DNA of 36,339 nucleotides from Acidobacteriota bacterium. Its GTDB lineage: Bacteria; Acidobacteriota; Vicinamibacteria; Marinacidobacterales; Marinacidobacteraceae. Shown in pieces: positions 23,881 through 32,378 of this stretch (its first letter is position 1; each line of letters begins with the position of its first letter). A program made the translations under genes and the position numbers. The notes beneath the pieces are model-generated. The model searched no databases and was not told the origin of the DNA. It saw only the letters and a list, made by a program, of their open reading frames with translations. The DNA lies in contig JAJDVI010000079.1 of the NCBI GenBank assembly GCA_022826195.1, positions 1-36,339 on the forward strand, read 5' to 3'.

Positions 23881-24786
23881 ATGCATCGCCAGCCGAACGC
23901 CGCGCCACTTCGTCTACAGGCGGCCGGCAGGGGCGCAGCCGGGCTCCTGGTCTGGCCGCTCCTCCTGGTGCTGGCCGCGTGCGGCGATTCGCAGGGCAGC
24001 CCGGCCTCCGCGGCATCCCCGGCGGATCCCGCGCCGGCCCCTGCTCCACCCCCGGAACCCCCTCCCCCGCCGGGGTCCGACCCGCCCGAAGTCTTCGGCT
24101 ACCGCGTGGTCCGGGAGTTCCCGCACGATCCCGCGGCGTTCACCCAGGGGCTCTTCTTTCACGACGGGTTCCTCTACGAGAGCACCGGACTCCGCGGTGA
24201 GTCCACCCTCCGGCGGGTCGAACTCGAGACCGGCGAGGTCCTCGAACAGCGCGCCCTGCTGCCGCAGTTCTTCGGCGAAGGCGCGGCTCTCGCCGGCGAC
24301 TACATCTTCCAACTGACCTGGGAAGCCGAGATCGGGTTCGTCTACACCCGGCAGCCGTTCCGCCTCGTGCGCGAGTTCCGCTACTCCGGCGAGGGGTGGG
24401 GGCTCACCTTCGACGGGGAACACCTGGTGATGAGCGACGGCACCGACGAGCTGCGCTTCCTGGACCCGAACACGTTGCGCCAGGTGCGAACGCTCCGGGT
24501 GACCGCCGACGGGGAGGCGCTGCCGCAGTTGAACGAGCTGGAGTGGATCGAGGGGGAGATCTGGGCCAACATCTGGACCCAGGACCGCATCGCCCGGATC
24601 CGGCCGGACACCGGGGAGGTCACCGCGTTCGTGGACCTGACCGGCATCCTGCCGCGCACCTTGGCGCTCCAATACCCGGAAATGGACGTCCTGAACGGCA
24701 TCGCCTGGGACCCGGAGAACGGCCGGATCTTCGTCACCGGCAAGAAGTGGCCGAAGCTCTTCGAGATCGAGCTGGTCGAGCCCTAG
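23881..24786 (+). CDS. Glutaminyl-peptide cyclotransferase (glutamine cyclotransferase), lipoprotein
   Basis: A 301-residue protein of the plant/bacterial-type five-bladed propeller family, which converts N-terminal glutamine of peptides to pyroglutamate. A lipoprotein signal ends with the lipobox VLAAC (Cys34), followed by a proline- and alanine-rich linker to about residue 65. The catalytic domain has the family signatures REFPHDPAAFTQGLFFHDGF, LYESTGLRGESTLRRVELET, GEGWGLTFDGEHLVMSDGT and LNELEWIEGEIWANIW. It ends with VLNGIAWDPENGRIFVTGKK and WPKLFEIE. The ATG at 23881 was chosen because it starts right after a repeat and directly precedes the signal sequence. The product should be anchored in a membrane facing the periplasm. 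It ends directly against the DUF3311 gene and probably heads that operon. Confidence 0.92.
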   Translation: MHRQPNAAPLRLQAAGRGAAGLLVWPLLLVLAACGDSQGSPASAASPADPAPAPAPPPEPPPPPGSDPPEVFGYRVVREFPHDPAAFTQGLFFHDGFLYESTGLRGESTLRRVELETGEVLEQRALLPQFFGEGAALAGDYIFQLTWEAEIGFVYTRQPFRLVREFRYSGEGWGLTFDGEHLVMSDGTDELRFLDPNTLRQVRTLRVTADGEALPQLNELEWIEGEIWANIWTQDRIARIRPDTGEVTAFVDLTGILPRTLALQYPEMDVLNGIAWDPENGRIFVTGKKWPKLFEIELVEP

Positions 24787-25019
24787 ATGAGCTTCCAGAG
24801 ACGCCACCGGATCGGCTTCTGGGTCGGCTTCGCGGTCCTCCTGCTGAGCATCTGGCCGCTCTACCCCTGGATCGCCGGTATCCGGCCGCTGGTGCTCGGG
24901 ATGCCGTTCTCCATGTTCTGGCTGGTGCTGATGATCGCGGCGGTGTTCTTCACCTTCCTGACGCTCTTCACGAAGGACCGCGAGGACGACGAAGCCCTCG
25001 ACCGCGAGTACCGGAAGTA
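24787..25019 (+). CDS. DUF3311 small membrane protein
   Basis: A 77-residue protein; its TAA stop ends at 25020. Two hydrophobic helices (IGFWVGFAVLLLSIWPLYPW and MFWLVLMIAAVFFTFLTLF) are followed by an acidic tail (TKDREDDEALDREYRK). DUF3311 proteins typically sit directly upstream of a sodium:solute symporter and are thought to be its accessory subunit. The ATG follows the cyclotransferase stop with no gap, and its own stop overlaps the symporter ATG, so the three genes are probably cotranslated. Confidence 0.85.
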
Positions 25020-26504
25020 ATGGACGCCTGGGTCATCGTCTTCCTGACGACGATCGCCTACCTGCTGGTCACGCTGGCGATCGGGGTGGCCTCCGGCCGG
25101 AAGGTCTCGAACACGCCCGAGGGCTACGTCGCCGGCGACCGCAGCCTGGGCTTCCTCGTCCTCTACTTCATCATGGGGGCGTCCATCTACAGCGCCTTCG
25201 CCTTCCTCGGGGCGCCGGGCTGGGCGTATTCCCGCGGGGCGGCGGCGTTCTACATCGTCTCCTACGGGACGGTGGGACTCCTCCCGTGGTACTTCCTCGG
25301 GCCGCGGATCGCGATGCTGGGCCGCCGTTTCGGGTTCGTGACCCAGGCCGAGTTCTTCGCCCACCGGTTCGAGAGCCCGAAAGCGATCCCCGCGATCATG
25401 GCGGTGATGAGCGCGGCCGCGCTCGTCCCGTATCTCGTGATCCAGATGAAGGGGGCGGGCTACGTCTTCTCGGTGGTCACCGAGGGACGGATGCCGGAAT
25501 GGGCCGGCGCCGCGCTCGCCTATGGGGTGGTGCTGATCTACGTGGCGCGCAGCGGGGTCATGGGGGTGGGCTGGACGAACACCTTCCAGGGGATCCTGAT
25601 GCTCAGCCTCGCCTGGGGGCTCGGCCTCTACCTGCCGTGGAAGCTCCACGGCGGCATCGGACCGATGTTCGAGGAACTGGCCGCGAGCGCGCCCGAACTG
25701 CTGGTCGCGCCCGGGCTCGACGCCGCGGGATCGCCGTGGGGCTTCGGGGCCTATTCGAGCGCCGTGCTCATCTCGGTGCTCGGCTTCTCGGTGTGGCCGC
25801 ACTATTTCATGAAAATCTACGCGGCCAAGAGCGTCCGGACGCTGAAGCGGATGGTGGTCTTCTACCCGACCTTCCAGATCTTCCTGATCCCGGTCCTCTT
25901 CATCGGCTTCGCCGGCGTCATGACCTACCCGGGGGTGGAGCAGGCGGACACCATCCTGCCGACGATCCTGATGGATCTCGATCTCTCGGCCATCACCGTC
26001 GGCCTCTTCTGCGCCGGGGCGCTCGCCGCCTCCATGAGTTCGGGCGACGCGATCCTCCATGCCGGGGCGTCGGTCCTGGTCAAGGACCTCGAAGTGCCGC
26101 TCCGCGGGGTCCGCCGGACCCCGGCCGCCGAAACCCGGCTCATCCGCTGGATGGCGCTGGGGATGGGTTCGCTCGCCTACTACCTCGCGGTGGGCTCGGA
26201 GGCGTCGCTCGTCAGCCTCCTGCTCATGTCCTACGGCGCGATCGCCCAGTTCTTCCCGCTGATGTTCGCCGCCATGTTCTGGCGGCGGGCCAGCCGGGAG
26301 GGCGCCGTCTACGGCCTCCTCGCCGGCTGCGCGGTGACGCTCGCGCTGAACGTGTGGCCCGAGTTCGCCCTCCTCGGCGTCCATCCGGGGATCTACGGAG
26401 CGGTGGCGAACGTGCTCGTCATGGTGCTCGTGTCGCTCCGCACCGCTCCGCCGGCGCCGGACCGGATCGAGCCCTACATGATGCGGGCCGCGTCGAATCG
26501 GTGA
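25020..26504 (+). CDS. Sodium:solute symporter (SSS) family transporter
   Basis: A 494-residue polytopic membrane protein with about 13 hydrophobic helices, the normal SSS topology. Family signatures include TPEGYVAGDRSLGFLVLYFI in the first loop, GWAYSRGAAAFYIVSYGTVG, TQAEFFAHRFESPKAIPAIM and GALAASMSSGDAILHAGAS (the conserved Ser/Thr-rich sodium-site helix). SSS proteins couple sodium flow to uptake of small solutes such as pantothenate, proline or organic acids; the substrate cannot be read from sequence. Its ATG overlaps the stop of the DUF3311 gene (TAATG). Pairing with DUF3311 is the usual arrangement. Confidence 0.93.
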   Translation: MDAWVIVFLTTIAYLLVTLAIGVASGRKVSNTPEGYVAGDRSLGFLVLYFIMGASIYSAFAFLGAPGWAYSRGAAAFYIVSYGTVGLLPWYFLGPRIAMLGRRFGFVTQAEFFAHRFESPKAIPAIMAVMSAAALVPYLVIQMKGAGYVFSVVTEGRMPEWAGAALAYGVVLIYVARSGVMGVGWTNTFQGILMLSLAWGLGLYLPWKLHGGIGPMFEELAASAPELLVAPGLDAAGSPWGFGAYSSAVLISVLGFSVWPHYFMKIYAAKSVRTLKRMVVFYPTFQIFLIPVLFIGFAGVMTYPGVEQADTILPTILMDLDLSAITVGLFCAGALAASMSSGDAILHAGASVLVKDLEVPLRGVRRTPAAETRLIRWMALGMGSLAYYLAVGSEASLVSLLLMSYGAIAQFFPLMFAAMFWRRASREGAVYGLLAGCAVTLALNVWPEFALLGVHPGIYGAVANVLVMVLVSLRTAPPAPDRIEPYMMRAASNR

Positions 26505-26547
26505 CGTCGCCCTGCCCGCTCCGGTCATCGGCACCGCAAGAACCACG

Positions 26548-26820
26548 ATGTCGTTGACTCCCCAATCGATGAAGACCGTCACCTATTCCGAGGTCCGCAC
26601 GAATCTGGCGAAGACGATGGACCAGGTGTGCGCCGAGCGCACACCGGTGGTCGTGACCCGGAAGAACGCCCCGCCGGTGGTCTTGATATCGCTTCAGGAC
26701 TACCACGGAATCGACGGGACGGCGTACCTCCTGCACAGCCCGGCGAACGCACGCCGGCTGCGCGAAGCGATGGCAGAGCTTGCTACCGGGGGTGAATCAG
26801 AGCGGGCTCCGCTGGAATAG
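26548..26820 (+). CDS. YefM/Phd-family antitoxin without a recognisable toxin
   Basis: A 90-residue protein (83 if the ATG at 26569 is used). It has the Phd/YefM start MKTVTYSEVRTNLAKTMDQV, the strand PVVVTRKNAPPVVLISLQDY and the helical toxin-binding tail NARRLREAMAELATG. Such antitoxins bind DNA as dimers and neutralise a RelE/YoeB-type RNase encoded just downstream. Here the following 178 bases contain only a REP unit, with no YoeB-like frame. It may be a solitary regulator or the remains of a pair. Confidence 0.85.
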   Translation: MSLTPQSMKTVTYSEVRTNLAKTMDQVCAERTPVVVTRKNAPPVVLISLQDYHGIDGTAYLLHSPANARRLREAMAELATGGESERAPLE

Positions 26821-26883
26821 CGGGTGCGCGTTTCGCGCATCGCGGGAGGAAGAGTGCTGTCGGATCGGACAACGCTGCGCCGT

Positions 26884-26933
26884 GCGCGGCGCGGAGCGCC
26901 GCGCGTGCCGGTCGGAGACCGGCGTTCCAAGCC
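26884..26933. repeat. REP-like double-hairpin unit
   Basis: Two perfect hairpins, gcgcggcgc-gga-gcgccgcgc (26884-26904) and gccggtc-gga-gaccggc (26907-26923), are followed by gttccaagcc. The second hairpin and tail match the units at 22273-22298 and 22324-22350. It sits between the YefM gene and the PQQ dehydrogenase. Confidence 0.65.
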
Positions 26934-26998
26934 GTTTCCGCCGTCTTGGTGACGGGCGGGGTGTGCAGGTCTCCCGGTTGAGACAATCTCGGAAGATC

Positions 26999-29134
26999 AT
27001 GCGTACGGCCAAGACACGGATCGCGGCGCTCTTCCTCGTGGCGGGGCTGTGCTCGCCGATCACGGCCCTTGGCCAGGGCGTCACGACGTCCGATCTTGAA
27101 GATGCCGCCGGCAACACCTCCGAGTGGCTCATGTACGGCCGGGACTACCACGCCCACCGCTACGTCGAGCTGGACCAGATCACGCCGGAGAATGTGGGAA
27201 ACCTCCATCCGGTCTGGGTGTTCGCCACCGGCGGCGCCAACCGGGGTCTCGAGGCCACGCCGCTGCTGCACGAGGGCGTGATCTACCTGTCCGCCGACGA
27301 GTCCCGCGTCTTCGCGGTCGACGCCCGCACCGGCGGGAAGCTCTGGGGCTACGACCCCGAGATCGGCGTCGAGGTGGAGCGCGTCTTCTGCTGCGGCTCC
27401 ATCAACCGCGGGGTGGCGCTCTTCGGAGACCTCGTCTACGTCGGCACCATGGACGCCCGGCTGGTGGCGCTCGACAAGGACACCGGCGAGGTGGTCTGGG
27501 AGGTCGAGGTCGCCGACTGGGAGCACGGCTACAGCATCACCGGCGCGCCGCTGGTCGTGAACGGCATGGTGCTCACCGGGATGGCGGGCGGCGAGTACGG
27601 GGTGCGCGGCTTCGTGAAGGCGTACGACGCCGCCACCGGCGAGCACCGCTGGACGACCTACACCATCCCGGGGCCCGGCGAGCCGGGGAACGAGACCTGG
27701 CCGGGCGACACCTGGAAGAACGGCGGCGGCCCCACCTGGACCACCGGCGTCTTCGATCCCGAGCTGAACCTCGTCTACTGGAACACCGGGAACGCGGCCC
27801 CCTGGAACTGCCAGGTGCGGAAGGGCGACAACCAGTGGACCGCGGCGACCATCGCCATCGACGCCGACGACGGGTCGATCCGCTGGGGCTTCCAGTACAC
27901 CCCCTGGGACTGCTGGGACTACGACGCGGTCAGCACGCCGGTGCTCGCCGACGTCACCCTGCCCGATCACGGGCCGGTGAAGGCCCTCTTCCACCACGAC
28001 AAGAACGGTTTCTTCTACGCGCTCGACCGGACGAACGGCCGGTTCCTCTACGGCGACCCCATCGTCCCGGGAATCAACTGGGCGTTCGGGCTCGATCCCG
28101 AGACCGGCCGGCCGGACGTGAATCCGGACATGCTGGCGCAGTCGGGAGGGCCCGAGGTGGGGCCGATCATCCCGAGCCTGGAAGGTGCGATCGACTGGCA
28201 GCCATTGGCCTACAACCCCGAACGCCAGGCGCTCTATTTCATGTCGAACCAGTGGGCGATGGGCTACCGCTTCTGGGCGGAGGACGAGTTCGAGCCGCCG
28301 ACGCTCGGGCAGTGGTACCTGGGCGCGGACTACCAGCAGTACCTGACGAGCGAGAACCCCGGGAACTTCGTCGGATTCGACGTGATCAATCGCGAGGTGC
28401 TCTGGCGGGTGGTGAGCCCCGCACCCTTCTGGGCGGGGGCGGTGGCCACCTCCACCGGACTCGTCTTCACCGGCGACATGCGCGGCTACTTCATGGCGAT
28501 CGACGGCGCGAGCGGCGAGGTGCTCTGGCAGTTCCAGACCGGCTCCGGAATCATCGGCAGCCCCATCACCTACGAGCTCGACGGCGTCCAGTACGTCGCG
28601 GTCCCCTCCGGAGGGATCGGCGGCGACATGACCTTCTACTACACCGAGCCGAAAGCCGGGAACCTGTGGGTCTTCGCGCTGGACGGCGCCCGTCCGGTAC
28701 GCGAACAGGCGGGAACGAACCTGGTGACGCTGCCGGGCGGACTGCCCCGGGTGGGCGAGCCGGGCGCGACCCTCGGGGGCCGCGTGCTGCCGGGGTATGG
28801 CTTCCCGCCGACCGAAGGCGGCGAAGCGGTGCGGCCTTCACCCCCGGCGGCGTCGCCGGAAACGCCCGCCGCCGAGGAAGCCAACCCGCTCCTGGGCGAG
28901 GACACGGCGATCGCGGCCGGCGAACGGATCTATCGCTCCGCGTGCGTCGGCTGCCATCTGGCCGGCCCCGGAGCCGGCGAGAACGTCTTCCGGAGCCGGC
29001 TGACCCACCGCCGGTTCTACGAAGTCGTGGCGGACGGCGTCGAGGAGAACAACATGCCCGCCTTCGGGGAACTCCTCACGGCCGAGGAGATCTGGCAGGT
29101 CCACGCCTACCTGATGTCGCGCGACCGTCCGTAG
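26999..29134 (+). CDS. PQQ-dependent alcohol dehydrogenase with fused cytochrome c (quinohemoprotein)
   Basis: A 711-residue periplasmic enzyme that oxidises alcohols with pyrroloquinoline quinone and passes electrons to its own heme c. A signal peptide covers residues 1-25 (IAALFLVAGLCSPITALG). The eight-bladed propeller shows LEATPLLHEGVIYLSADESR and the vicinal disulfide Cys131-Cys132 in RVFCCGSINRGVA. The catalytic Asp is Asp307 in DCWDYDAVSTPV, followed by a second Asp at +2 (Asp309). The C-terminal cytochrome domain has CVGCH (Cys649, Cys652, His653) and probable axial Met686 in ENNMPAF. Length fits the quinohemoprotein type. The start has GGAAG 4 nt upstream. Asp at +2 is the mark of lanthanide-using enzymes such as XoxF, so rare-earth dependence is likely but inferred. 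Confidence 0.93.
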   Translation: MRTAKTRIAALFLVAGLCSPITALGQGVTTSDLEDAAGNTSEWLMYGRDYHAHRYVELDQITPENVGNLHPVWVFATGGANRGLEATPLLHEGVIYLSADESRVFAVDARTGGKLWGYDPEIGVEVERVFCCGSINRGVALFGDLVYVGTMDARLVALDKDTGEVVWEVEVADWEHGYSITGAPLVVNGMVLTGMAGGEYGVRGFVKAYDAATGEHRWTTYTIPGPGEPGNETWPGDTWKNGGGPTWTTGVFDPELNLVYWNTGNAAPWNCQVRKGDNQWTAATIAIDADDGSIRWGFQYTPWDCWDYDAVSTPVLADVTLPDHGPVKALFHHDKNGFFYALDRTNGRFLYGDPIVPGINWAFGLDPETGRPDVNPDMLAQSGGPEVGPIIPSLEGAIDWQPLAYNPERQALYFMSNQWAMGYRFWAEDEFEPPTLGQWYLGADYQQYLTSENPGNFVGFDVINREVLWRVVSPAPFWAGAVATSTGLVFTGDMRGYFMAIDGASGEVLWQFQTGSGIIGSPITYELDGVQYVAVPSGGIGGDMTFYYTEPKAGNLWVFALDGARPVREQAGTNLVTLPGGLPRVGEPGATLGGRVLPGYGFPPTEGGEAVRPSPPAASPETPAAEEANPLLGEDTAIAAGERIYRSACVGCHLAGPGAGENVFRSRLTHRRFYEVVADGVEENNMPAFGELLTAEEIWQVHAYLMSRDRP

Positions 29135-29189
29135 CTTTCGTGCCCGGCGCACTGCCGGGGCTTCCTCTCGATGACCCGCCCTTGTGGTG

Positions 29190-29195
29190 TATTCT
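29190..29195 (+). promoter_or_regulatory. -10 box 6 nt before vapB
   Basis: TATTCT is followed by six bases (aggtgt) and the ATG at 29202, the same spacing as the box before the HicA-like gene. No ribosome-binding site is present, so leaderless translation is likely. The -35 region is weak. Confidence 0.5.
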
Positions 29196-29201
29196 AGGTG
29201 T

Positions 29202-29411
29202 ATGGCACGCACCAACGTGGACATCGATAGCGAGGCTTGCGCCACCGTCATGCGCCGGTATGGCCTGAACTCGAAGCGCCAAGCGGTGAACCTTGCGCTT
29301 CGGCTCCTGGCCGCCGAACCGCTGCGCCTCGACGAAGCCCGACGGTTGCGCGGCTCCGGTTGGGTCGGCGATCTGAAGGAGATGCGGCGGCGGCGCGAAA
29401 CGTGGTCCTGA
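29202..29411 (+). CDS. vapB: VapB-family antitoxin
   Basis: A 69-residue antitoxin with the start MARTNVDIDSEACATVMRRY, the ribbon-helix-helix segment GLNSKRQAVNLALRLLA and the toxin-binding tail RLRGSGWVGDLKEMRRRR, where the Gly-Ser-Gly-Trp element inserts into the VapC active site in this family. It normally represses its own operon and neutralises VapC. The last 10 bases overlap vapC. The ATG at 29202 was preferred to the one at 29184 because it matches the family start and lies 6 nt after the -10 box. Confidence 0.9.
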   Translation: MARTNVDIDSEACATVMRRYGLNSKRQAVNLALRLLAAEPLRLDEARRLRGSGWVGDLKEMRRRRETWS

Positions 29412-29788
29412 TCGACACCTCCGCGTGGGTCGAGTTCCTGCGCGACACCGGCTCGACGGTGTGCGCGAGAGTGGACGACTTGCTGGACGAGGAGATCGCG
29501 GTGTGCGATCCGATCCGGATGGAGGTATTGGCCGGCGCCCGTGATGAACTCCACCTTCATTCGCTCCGCCGGCTCCTGGCGCGCGCCACCGTTCTTCCCA
29601 CCGATTCCGCCCACTTCGAGGAGGCGGCGGCCCTGTTCCGTCGCTGCAGGCAGGAAGGCGAAACGGTGCGTCGCTTGATGGATTGCCTGACCGCAGCTGT
29701 CGCCATCCGATCCGGGGTGCCTGTTCTCCACCGGGACGGAGACTTCGACACGCTCGCGCGCCACACGGACCTCGAGATCGCCCGGTGA
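29402..29788 (+). CDS. vapC: VapC-family PIN-domain RNase toxin
   Basis: A 128-residue PIN-domain RNase that cuts specific RNAs when freed from VapB. The start GTG overlaps the end of vapB and puts the catalytic Asp5 in VVLIDTSAWVEFL in its usual place. The other acidic residues are Glu in IRMEVLAGARD, Asp in LMDCLTAAVA, and Asp in VLHRDGDFDTLA. The set is complete, so the toxin should be active. The frame stays open upstream, but the GTG is supported by fold and overlap. Confidence 0.92.
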   Translation: MVLIDTSAWVEFLRDTGSTVCARVDDLLDEEIAVCDPIRMEVLAGARDELHLHSLRRLLARATVLPTDSAHFEEAAALFRRCRQEGETVRRLMDCLTAAVAIRSGVPVLHRDGDFDTLARHTDLEIAR

Positions 29789-29816
29789 GCCTGCCACTCG
29801 GACTGATCGCACGCTG

Positions 29817-30572
29817 GTGGGTTCGGGCATCGATCTCCGCGTGACGGAGCTCGGCGGTTTCGAGACCTTCGGGTCACCGCATCTCACGGCGATCGCGCTG
29901 ACCGTAGCGCTACCGGCGCTGCTCGCGTTGGCCGCACGGCGGCTGGGCGGCGCGGCGCCGAAGGTCATCGCCTGGCTCCTGGCCGGCATCCTGCTCGGGA
30001 ACGAGCTCACCTACTGGACGGTGCGGATCAGCGAGATCGGGCTGGACGGCTGGATCCGGAACCACATGCCCCTCCACCTTTGCGGCGTCGCGGTGTGGCT
30101 GACCGCCCTGACGCTCCTGTTCCGCAACGACAGGACCTACGAGATCGTCTATTTCTGGGGTCTGGTCGGCGCCGCCAACGCGGTCCTCACGCCCGGCGGG
30201 CTCGCCGTGGACTTCCCTCAGTACCGCTTCTTCCAGTACTTCGTCGCCCACTCGGGCATCGTGACCGGGGTGCTCTTCGCCACCTGGGGCCTCGGCATGC
30301 GGCCGACGCTCCGCGGGATGTTCCGGGCGTTCGGCTATCTGGCGGCCTTCGCCGCGTTCGTGGCCGTAGCCAACCTCGTGCTCGGCTCCAATTTCATGTG
30401 GCTCTCGGGGCCGCCACCGGGCACCGTGTCCCCCTTCTTCGCAGCGCCCTGGCCGTGGTACCTGCCGATCCTGGCGGTGGTCGGCCTGACGATGTTCTTC
30501 GTGGTGCTGTCGCCGTTCCTGGTCAGCGACTGGTGGCGGAGAAGGACGGGCATGGCGTCGGAAGAGTCGTGA
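29817..30572 (+). CDS. YwaF / TIGR02206-family membrane protein
   Basis: A 251-residue protein with about six to seven transmembrane helices. The family signatures are NHMPLHLCGVAVWLTALTLL, then YEIVYFWGLVGAANAVLTPG and FPQYRFFQYFVAHSGIVTGV. Function is unknown; it acts in the cytoplasmic membrane. It starts with a GTG 28 bp after vapC and may share its transcript, though no functional link is evident. The arginine-rich C-terminal tail follows the last helix (VVLSPFLVSDWWRRR). Confidence 0.8.
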   Translation: MGSGIDLRVTELGGFETFGSPHLTAIALTVALPALLALAARRLGGAAPKVIAWLLAGILLGNELTYWTVRISEIGLDGWIRNHMPLHLCGVAVWLTALTLLFRNDRTYEIVYFWGLVGAANAVLTPGGLAVDFPQYRFFQYFVAHSGIVTGVLFATWGLGMRPTLRGMFRAFGYLAAFAAFVAVANLVLGSNFMWLSGPPPGTVSPFFAAPWPWYLPILAVVGLTMFFVVLSPFLVSDWWRRRTGMASEES

Positions 30573-30657
30573 TGGCGCTGCCGGCTAGCCGTTTCCGCCA
30601 CTCTTCTCCCCGTCGGAGCTCCCAGCCAGCGGCACGATCACGGACGCCGGCGCCGGC

Positions 30658-32259
30658 CTAAGGCCGATCGGCCTCCCGCGCGGCGCGGAACTCGCTCGTC
30701 TCGCTCCACTCGGGCCAGATGTCCGAGTCGGCGAGGCGGCGGCCCATCCGGTAGAGGAACTCGAGGTCGTCCACCATGCCGGAGAGGTCGTACCAGTCCT
30801 GCACCTCGTCGCCGGGCTTGTGGTACGCCTCGGCCACGTAGGTGGCGCGTGCCTCCATGCCGAAACCGGGGGGCTTGCCGATGAAGTCCACCCCGCCGTC
30901 CGGATAGAACGCCGGAATCCCGACCTTCGCGAACTCGAAGTGGTCGGAGCGGTAGTAGAAACCCTTCTCCGGCTCGGGATCGGGGGTCAGCACGCGTCCG
31001 CTCTCGGCGGCGACCGCGGCGGCGATGTCATCCAGTTCCGACTGCCCGAGGCCGACCACGGTGATGTCGTTCGTGCGGCCCCAGACGTTCATGCCGTCCA
31101 TGTTGATTGCCGCCACCGTCTCCGCCGACGGATAGAGCGGGTTCTGGGCATAGTGGCGGGAACCGAGCAATCCCGTTTCCTCAGCGGTCACGGCGAGGAA
31201 GAGGATGCTGCGGCGCGGCGCGCCATCGGCGGCGAAGGCGCGCGCCAGCGCCAGCAGGCCGGTGGTGCCCGTGGCGTTGTCGAAGGCGCCGTTGAAGATG
31301 TTGTCCCCCTCCATCCCGAGCGCCGTGCCCAGGTGGTCCCAGTGCGCGGTGTAGATCACCGTCTCGCCTGGCGCTTCCGATCCGGGAATGCGGGCCACGA
31401 CGTTGTTCGAGTCGATCTCCCGGTGCGACGTCTCGAGCGCGAAGCTCGCGGTGACCGCGAGCGGGATCGGGGTGAAGTCCGGGTAGGTGGCCGCCCGGCG
31501 CGCCACTTCGAAATCCAGCCCGGCGGCGCTGAAGAGCGAGACCGCCTGTTCCCGGGAGATCCAGCCCTCGACCTCCAGCCGGTCCAGGTTGCCGCCGGGC
31601 GTTCGCAGGTCGAACTGCTCGCCCGTCCACGACCCGCTCACCACTTCCCAGGGGTATCCCGCGGGACCGGTCTCGTGGACGATCAGCGCACCGAGCGCTC
31701 CCATCGCGGCGGCCTTTTCGAACTTGTAGGTCCAGCGGCCGTAGTAGGTCATCGCGTCGCCGCCGAAGTGGTGCTCTCCCGGCGGATCGTTCACCAGCAC
31801 GACCAGGATCTTGCCGGCGAGGTCGGTGTCCCCGAAGTCGTCCCACCGGTACTCCGGCGCCTGGACGCCGTAGCCCACGAAGAGCAGTTCTCCGGAGGCG
31901 CCCACCTCCGGCACCACCCGCTTCGTCCAGGCGACGAAGTCCACCCCCGGCTCCCAGTCGCCGCCGGGGTCCGACGAAGCCTGCATCGTGATCGCGGTCG
32001 AACCCACGAGGGGCACCGCATGCACCTAGGTTCCGTCGGGATTCCCGGGTTCGAGTCCGAGTTCCCCGAAAGCGCCGGTCAGGTAGGCGACGGTCTTCTC
32101 TTCGCCAGGCGACGCGGGCGCCCGCCCGCCGAACTCGTCCGAAGACAGCGTGGAGATGTGCGCAAGGAGGCGGTCCTCGTCGAAGCGCGCGCCGCCGCAG
32201 CCGGCGAGGGCTGCGATCAGGACGACCGCGGAAGCCACCGGGGTCAGGAAGCGAAGCAT
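30658..32259 (-). pseudogene. M28-family aminopeptidase lipoprotein, interrupted by an amber codon
   Basis: Read through, the frame gives about 532 residues, the usual length for this type of exported zinc peptidase. It starts with a lipoprotein signal (LIAALAGC) and [19 protein letters not shown]. Codon 78 is TAG (32026-32028) in GNPDGT-stop-VHAVPL, where relatives have an aromatic residue, most simply Trp (TGG to TAG). A protease-associated domain follows, then the catalytic domain with its zinc ligands: His and Asp in YTAHWDHLG and GAFDNATGTTG, Glu-Glu in TAEETGLLGSRHYAQ, Asp in INMDGMNVWG, and His in YRSDHFEFAKVG. A ribosome-binding site AAGGAG precedes the ATG at 32259. Without readthrough only a 77-residue stub is made; a GTG directly after the TAG could restart translation but without export signal. 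Confidence 0.85.
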
Positions 32260-32378
32260 CGGTTTTCTCCTTGGCGAGGGAACAAAGTCTGCCAGAATCC
32301 CGTCTCTGTTGACGTTCCGCGCCGCGGGCGCGGATTCCCAACCGGCCGGAGGTTGCTCCGGAGACAGGAGCCCCTTCG

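Noticed and set aside
24861..26582. A 573-residue reverse-strand open frame opposite the symporter.
   Set aside because: The forward frame encodes an unmistakable SSS transporter. The reverse frame is His/Arg/Asp-rich without any fold pattern, the usual shadow of GC-rich coding DNA.
5408..32028. Pyrrolysine or genome-wide amber recoding.
   Set aside because: TAG is the normal stop of many intact genes in the window, including prfB and pepQ, and no pyl gene is present.
32041..32056. A tRNA T-loop-like sequence (gggttcgagtccg).
   Set aside because: It lies inside the M28 reading frame and no acceptor, D or anticodon stems could be paired around it.
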